Shown in pieces: positions 6,882 through 9,046 of a stretch of 9,046 bases of DNA. Below the pieces are notes generated by a model. It was given only the letters and a program-made list of their open reading frames with translations, was not told the DNA's origin and did not search any database. The translations under genes were made by a program, and so were the position numbers. How positions within the stretch are numbered: the stretch's first letter is position 1; each line of letters opens with the position of its first letter. Source of the stretch: Selenomonadaceae bacterium (GTDB taxonomy: Bacteria; Bacillota; Negativicutes; Selenomonadales; Selenomonadaceae); assembly GCA_017390245.1 (NCBI GenBank), contig JAFPCE010000282.1, positions 1-9,046 of the forward strand, written 5' to 3'.

Positions 6882-6925
6882 AAGGGCTGCGGCTGAGATG
6901 CAGATGTGTCTTGGGTGCGGCCCTT
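6882..6925 (+). promoter_or_regulatory. Intercistronic hairpin between mutase and pgi genes
   Basis: An outer stem of nine pairs, AAGGGCTGC (6882-6890) with GCGGCCCTT (6917-6925) including one G-U, continues after a small mismatch into a six-pair inner stem (6893-6898 with 6909-6914, two G-U pairs). Only three T end the structure (6924-6926), so full termination is unlikely. It could be a weak attenuator, an RNA-processing site or a stabiliser of the upstream message. The pgi ribosome-binding site (GGGGG, 6936-6940) lies just beyond it. Confidence 0.55.
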
Positions 6926-6946
6926 TATGCATAGAGGGGGATAAAA

Positions 6947-8395
6947 ATGAGTTTGCAGTTAAAGACAGGATTTACCTTTGATTATGATAACCTGGTAGGG
7001 GAAAACAAGGTTACCAAGGCTGATGTGGCAGAGCTGGGGGAGAAAATTGCCAAAGCAGCCGAAGCTATCAAGGTAATGCGTGAAACTGGTGTAATCCGTG
7101 GCCACCTGTCCAAGGATGGCACTCCGGAAAAGGTTTTGTTCAGCCAGCTGCCTTATGTAGAGGCTGGTCATCTCAATAGCCCTGAGTCTCTGGCTCATTT
7201 GCAGGAGCTGACAGATTCTGTCCGCAACAGAGTAGATGCGGTAGTATCACTGGGTATTGGCGGTTCCTACTTAGGTGACAAGGTTATTTTTGATGTGCAG
7301 TGCGGTGAATTCTGGAACAGCATGTCTGCTGAGGAGCGCAATGGCCTGCCACAGATTTATTTTAGTGGCCAGAACATTGATCCCCGCCGTACCGGTGACA
7401 TTATCCGCCAGCTGGGGCGCAGTGCGAAAATCTGCAAGAGCCACAAGAAACGCAAAATGGTAGTATCCCTGCTGGTTATTTCCAAGTCAGGTGGTACTCT
7501 TGATACCATGTCCAACTTCATGGTTATCTATGAGGCATTGCAGAAAAATCCAGATATTGATGTAGAGATTGTGGCAGTTACTGACCCTAACGAAGCAAAG
7601 CCAACCCTTTTGAAGAAGCTGGCTATGGAAAACAACTGGCCACAGTACAGCGTACCAGATGGTGTAGGCGGCCGTTTCTCCATTTTCTGTGATGTAGGTC
7701 TGGTACTGGCTGCTGTCTGCGGCTTTGACATTAAAGCCTTCTTAGATGGTGCCAAGGCTATGGATCAGGCCTGCCAGGGCTCTGACCCTTGGGAGAATCC
7801 AGCTCTCTTAAATGCAGTATTAAAGTATATTGCAGCAGAGAAGTATGGCCGTGATATGGAAGTTATGATGCCTTATGGTGATTATCTGAAGTCTGTATCT
7901 GAGTGGTATATCCAGCTCTTAGCTGAGTCTCTGGGCAAGTCCGTTGACAGGGACGGCAAGGAAGTATTCTATGGCAGAACTCCTATTGTAGCTGTAGGTA
8001 CTACTGATATGCATGCCCAGACTCAGCAGCATCAGGAAGGCAAGCTGAACAAGATTGTGCAGTTTATCCGGGTAGAAAACTGGGATGAGGACTACACCAT
8101 TCCAAATATTTTCCCAGAGGTGCAGAAGCTGGCAGATATTTCCGGCGTAACCATGAGCCAGGCTCTGGAGGTAGCACGCCAGTCCAATGCCCAGGCTCTG
8201 GCCTCTAACAACCGCTTCAATGCATTGTTCTCACTGCCAAAGCTGGATGCCTTTAACTTGGGCCAGCTTTTATACATGCTGGCACTGTCCATTGCCTACG
8301 AAGGCGAACTGGCAGATGTAGATGCCTTTAACCAGCCAGGCGTAGAAGCCTATAAACGCATTATGGGCCCAAGCCTCCAGGCATTAAAGAAATAA
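6947..8395 (+). CDS. pgi: Glucose-6-phosphate isomerase
   Basis: The protein has 482 residues, in the normal bacterial range of about 450-550. It reversibly converts glucose-6-phosphate to fructose-6-phosphate in the cytoplasm, the second step of glycolysis and a gluconeogenic step. Two SIS (sugar isomerase) lobes are visible. The first has GIGGSYLG (103-110) and the phosphate-binding SKSGGT (179-184). The two family signatures are DGVGGRFSIFCDVGL in the middle and VDAFNQPGVEAYK near the end, whose K470 corresponds to the conserved active-site lysine. The DMHAQTQQHQEG segment carries the expected histidine/glutamine-rich active-site loop. The ATG is preceded by GGGGG (6936-6940) at 6 bases. 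It follows the mutase gene closely with no clear terminator, so the pair likely share a transcript and jointly control hexose-phosphate flow between glycolysis and cell-envelope sugar synthesis. Confidence 0.97.
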   Translation: MSLQLKTGFTFDYDNLVGENKVTKADVAELGEKIAKAAEAIKVMRETGVIRGHLSKDGTPEKVLFSQLPYVEAGHLNSPESLAHLQELTDSVRNRVDAVVSLGIGGSYLGDKVIFDVQCGEFWNSMSAEERNGLPQIYFSGQNIDPRRTGDIIRQLGRSAKICKSHKKRKMVVSLLVISKSGGTLDTMSNFMVIYEALQKNPDIDVEIVAVTDPNEAKPTLLKKLAMENNWPQYSVPDGVGGRFSIFCDVGLVLAAVCGFDIKAFLDGAKAMDQACQGSDPWENPALLNAVLKYIAAEKYGRDMEVMMPYGDYLKSVSEWYIQLLAESLGKSVDRDGKEVFYGRTPIVAVGTTDMHAQTQQHQEGKLNKIVQFIRVENWDEDYTIPNIFPEVQKLADISGVTMSQALEVARQSNAQALASNNRFNALFSLPKLDAFNLGQLLYMLALSIAYEGELADVDAFNQPGVEAYKRIMGPSLQALKK

Positions 8396-8420
8396 AATAT
8401 TAAATATTTCCAGACATAAG

Positions 8421-8448
8421 AAAGGACTGCCTGCGGGCAGTCCTTTTT
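8421..8448. terminator. Rho-independent terminator between pgi and the convergent gene
   Basis: An 11-bp perfect stem, AAAGGACTGCC (8421-8431) with GGCAGTCCTTT (8436-8446), is closed by TGCG on a C-G pair, a stable UNCG-type tetraloop. Five T follow on the plus strand (8444-8448). It begins 26 bases after the pgi stop. On the minus strand the downstream run is TTTCTTAT, so it may also end the convergent gene, less efficiently. Confidence 0.92.
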
Positions 8449-8485
8449 AGCTTCTTAATATTGCCAAAAACTTTGGTTTACAGCT

Positions 8486-9046
8486 TTACATATCAGCAAA
8501 ATTTTTATTTTCTTCACATAATTCCATAGCATAGGCCACTGAGGCAGCCTGCTCCTCTTCATCGGGGATGCGCTCTATCCAGGTGAAACAGAATTCTATC
8601 ATTTTCTTGTTAAGGATAAATTTATCATCATAGGCATGTTCAGGAAAGTGGCTGCCAGTAAAGTGGCGGTCGCAGGTTACCTTGGACCAGAGCTCAGAAT
8701 AATAGTGAAAGTTTTCGTTTTTGTAAAGGGCAGTCAGGACATTCTCCGCTTCCTTATAATGGCTGCAGCGAAGTAAATAGCCCACAGGATAATACGCTCT
8801 GAAAGCAAAAGATACAGGCAGCTGGGTATCGATAATATTTAACAGCTTTTTATTTTTACCAAAATCCAGGAAGGCATTGCCAAACCATTCACCTTCACAA
8901 GCCTGTTCTTCTATTTTCCATACTATATACCAGCCCAGACTGTGGCGCTTAAAGCTGTTTAACGGGGGCTTAGGGGTATTAGCTTCTGAGTCTTCGTCCC
9001 ATTCTGCTTCCTCGTCCCAGTCGTCCTCAGTTTCATCCCAGTCATC
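8486..9046 (-). CDS. Unrecognised protein with acidic Trp-containing N-terminal repeats (5' end outside window)
   Basis: An open frame of 186 residues runs from the right window edge to a TAA at 8486-8488; its start lies outside. I do not recognise the family. The visible N-terminal part is extremely acidic, with a roughly 7-residue repeat: DDWDETE, DDWDEEA, then EWDEDSE (8984-9046). A short proline-containing linker (NTPKPP, 8966-8983) follows. The remaining 160 or so residues are rich in aromatic and charged residues and look mostly helical and soluble. One stretch, around VGYLLRCSHYKEAENVLTAL (8726-8785), resembles one helical hairpin of a TPR-like repeat, but this is weak. No signal peptide or membrane segment is visible in the part seen. 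A GTG at 8785 could start a shorter protein, but the frame and residue pattern continue well upstream, so the longer reading is preferred. It is convergent with pgi and shares its terminator. Confidence 0.75.
   Translation of the reverse strand, partial: DDWDETEDDWDEEAEWDEDSEANTPKPPLNSFKRHSLGWYIVWKIEEQACEGEWFGNAFLDFGKNKKLLNIIDTQLPVSFAFRAYYPVGYLLRCSHYKEAENVLTALYKNENFHYYSELWSKVTCDRHFTGSHFPEHAYDDKFILNKKMIEFCFTWIERIPDEEEQAASVAYAMELCEENKNFADM

Noticed and set aside
1..9046. CRISPR arrays, tRNA or rRNA genes, transposases, integrases, attachment sites
   Set aside because: No regularly spaced repeats, no tRNA-like cloverleaf and no mobile-element protein motifs were seen on either strand.

Overview
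The window is an ordinary-looking chromosomal stretch from an anaerobic, fermentative bacterium of moderate GC content. Strong purine-rich Shine-Dalgarno sequences, compact rho-independent terminators, a lipoprotein amino-acid binding protein, a stand-alone HD-GYP protein and split MacB-type ABC genes fit a Firmicute, probably a Negativicute such as a Selenomonas or Anaerovibrio relative. That placement is inferred from gene content and protein style; no rRNA or tRNA gene is present to confirm it.

Layout. Positions 1-1459 (+) hold the end of a MacB/LolD-type ATPase and its overlapping permease. A near-symmetric terminator separates them from a convergent HD-GYP cyclic-di-GMP phosphodiesterase gene (1593-2654, -). 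An AT-rich divergent region (2655-2986) precedes a solitary amino-acid-binding lipoprotein gene (2987-3778, +) that ends in a strong terminator. Next is an NhaC-family antiporter gene (3894-5300, +) with a very good extended -10 promoter and a TTG start. After another terminator, a two-gene sugar-phosphate operon follows: phosphoglucomutase/phosphomannomutase (5524-6876) and glucose-6-phosphate isomerase pgi (6947-8395). A terminator with a UNCG-type loop separates this from a convergent gene on the minus strand (8486-9046). That last gene is cut by the window edge and encodes an unrecognised protein with an acidic, tryptophan-containing repeat.

How the genes work together. The clearest functional pair is the mutase plus Pgi. 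Pgi interconverts glucose-6-P and fructose-6-P, and the mutase moves phosphate between C6 and C1, so together they connect glycolysis/gluconeogenesis with sugar-nucleotide synthesis for envelope polysaccharide. The ATPase and permease form one exporter, or a MacB-like mechanotransmission complex. The other genes each appear to be their own transcription unit.

I found no clear new defence system, mobile element, CRISPR array or known riboswitch. The items most worth a second look are the acidic-Trp repeat protein at the right edge, the solitary binding protein, the hydrophilic loop in the NhaC-type protein, and the structured untranslated segments before and inside the mutase-pgi operon.
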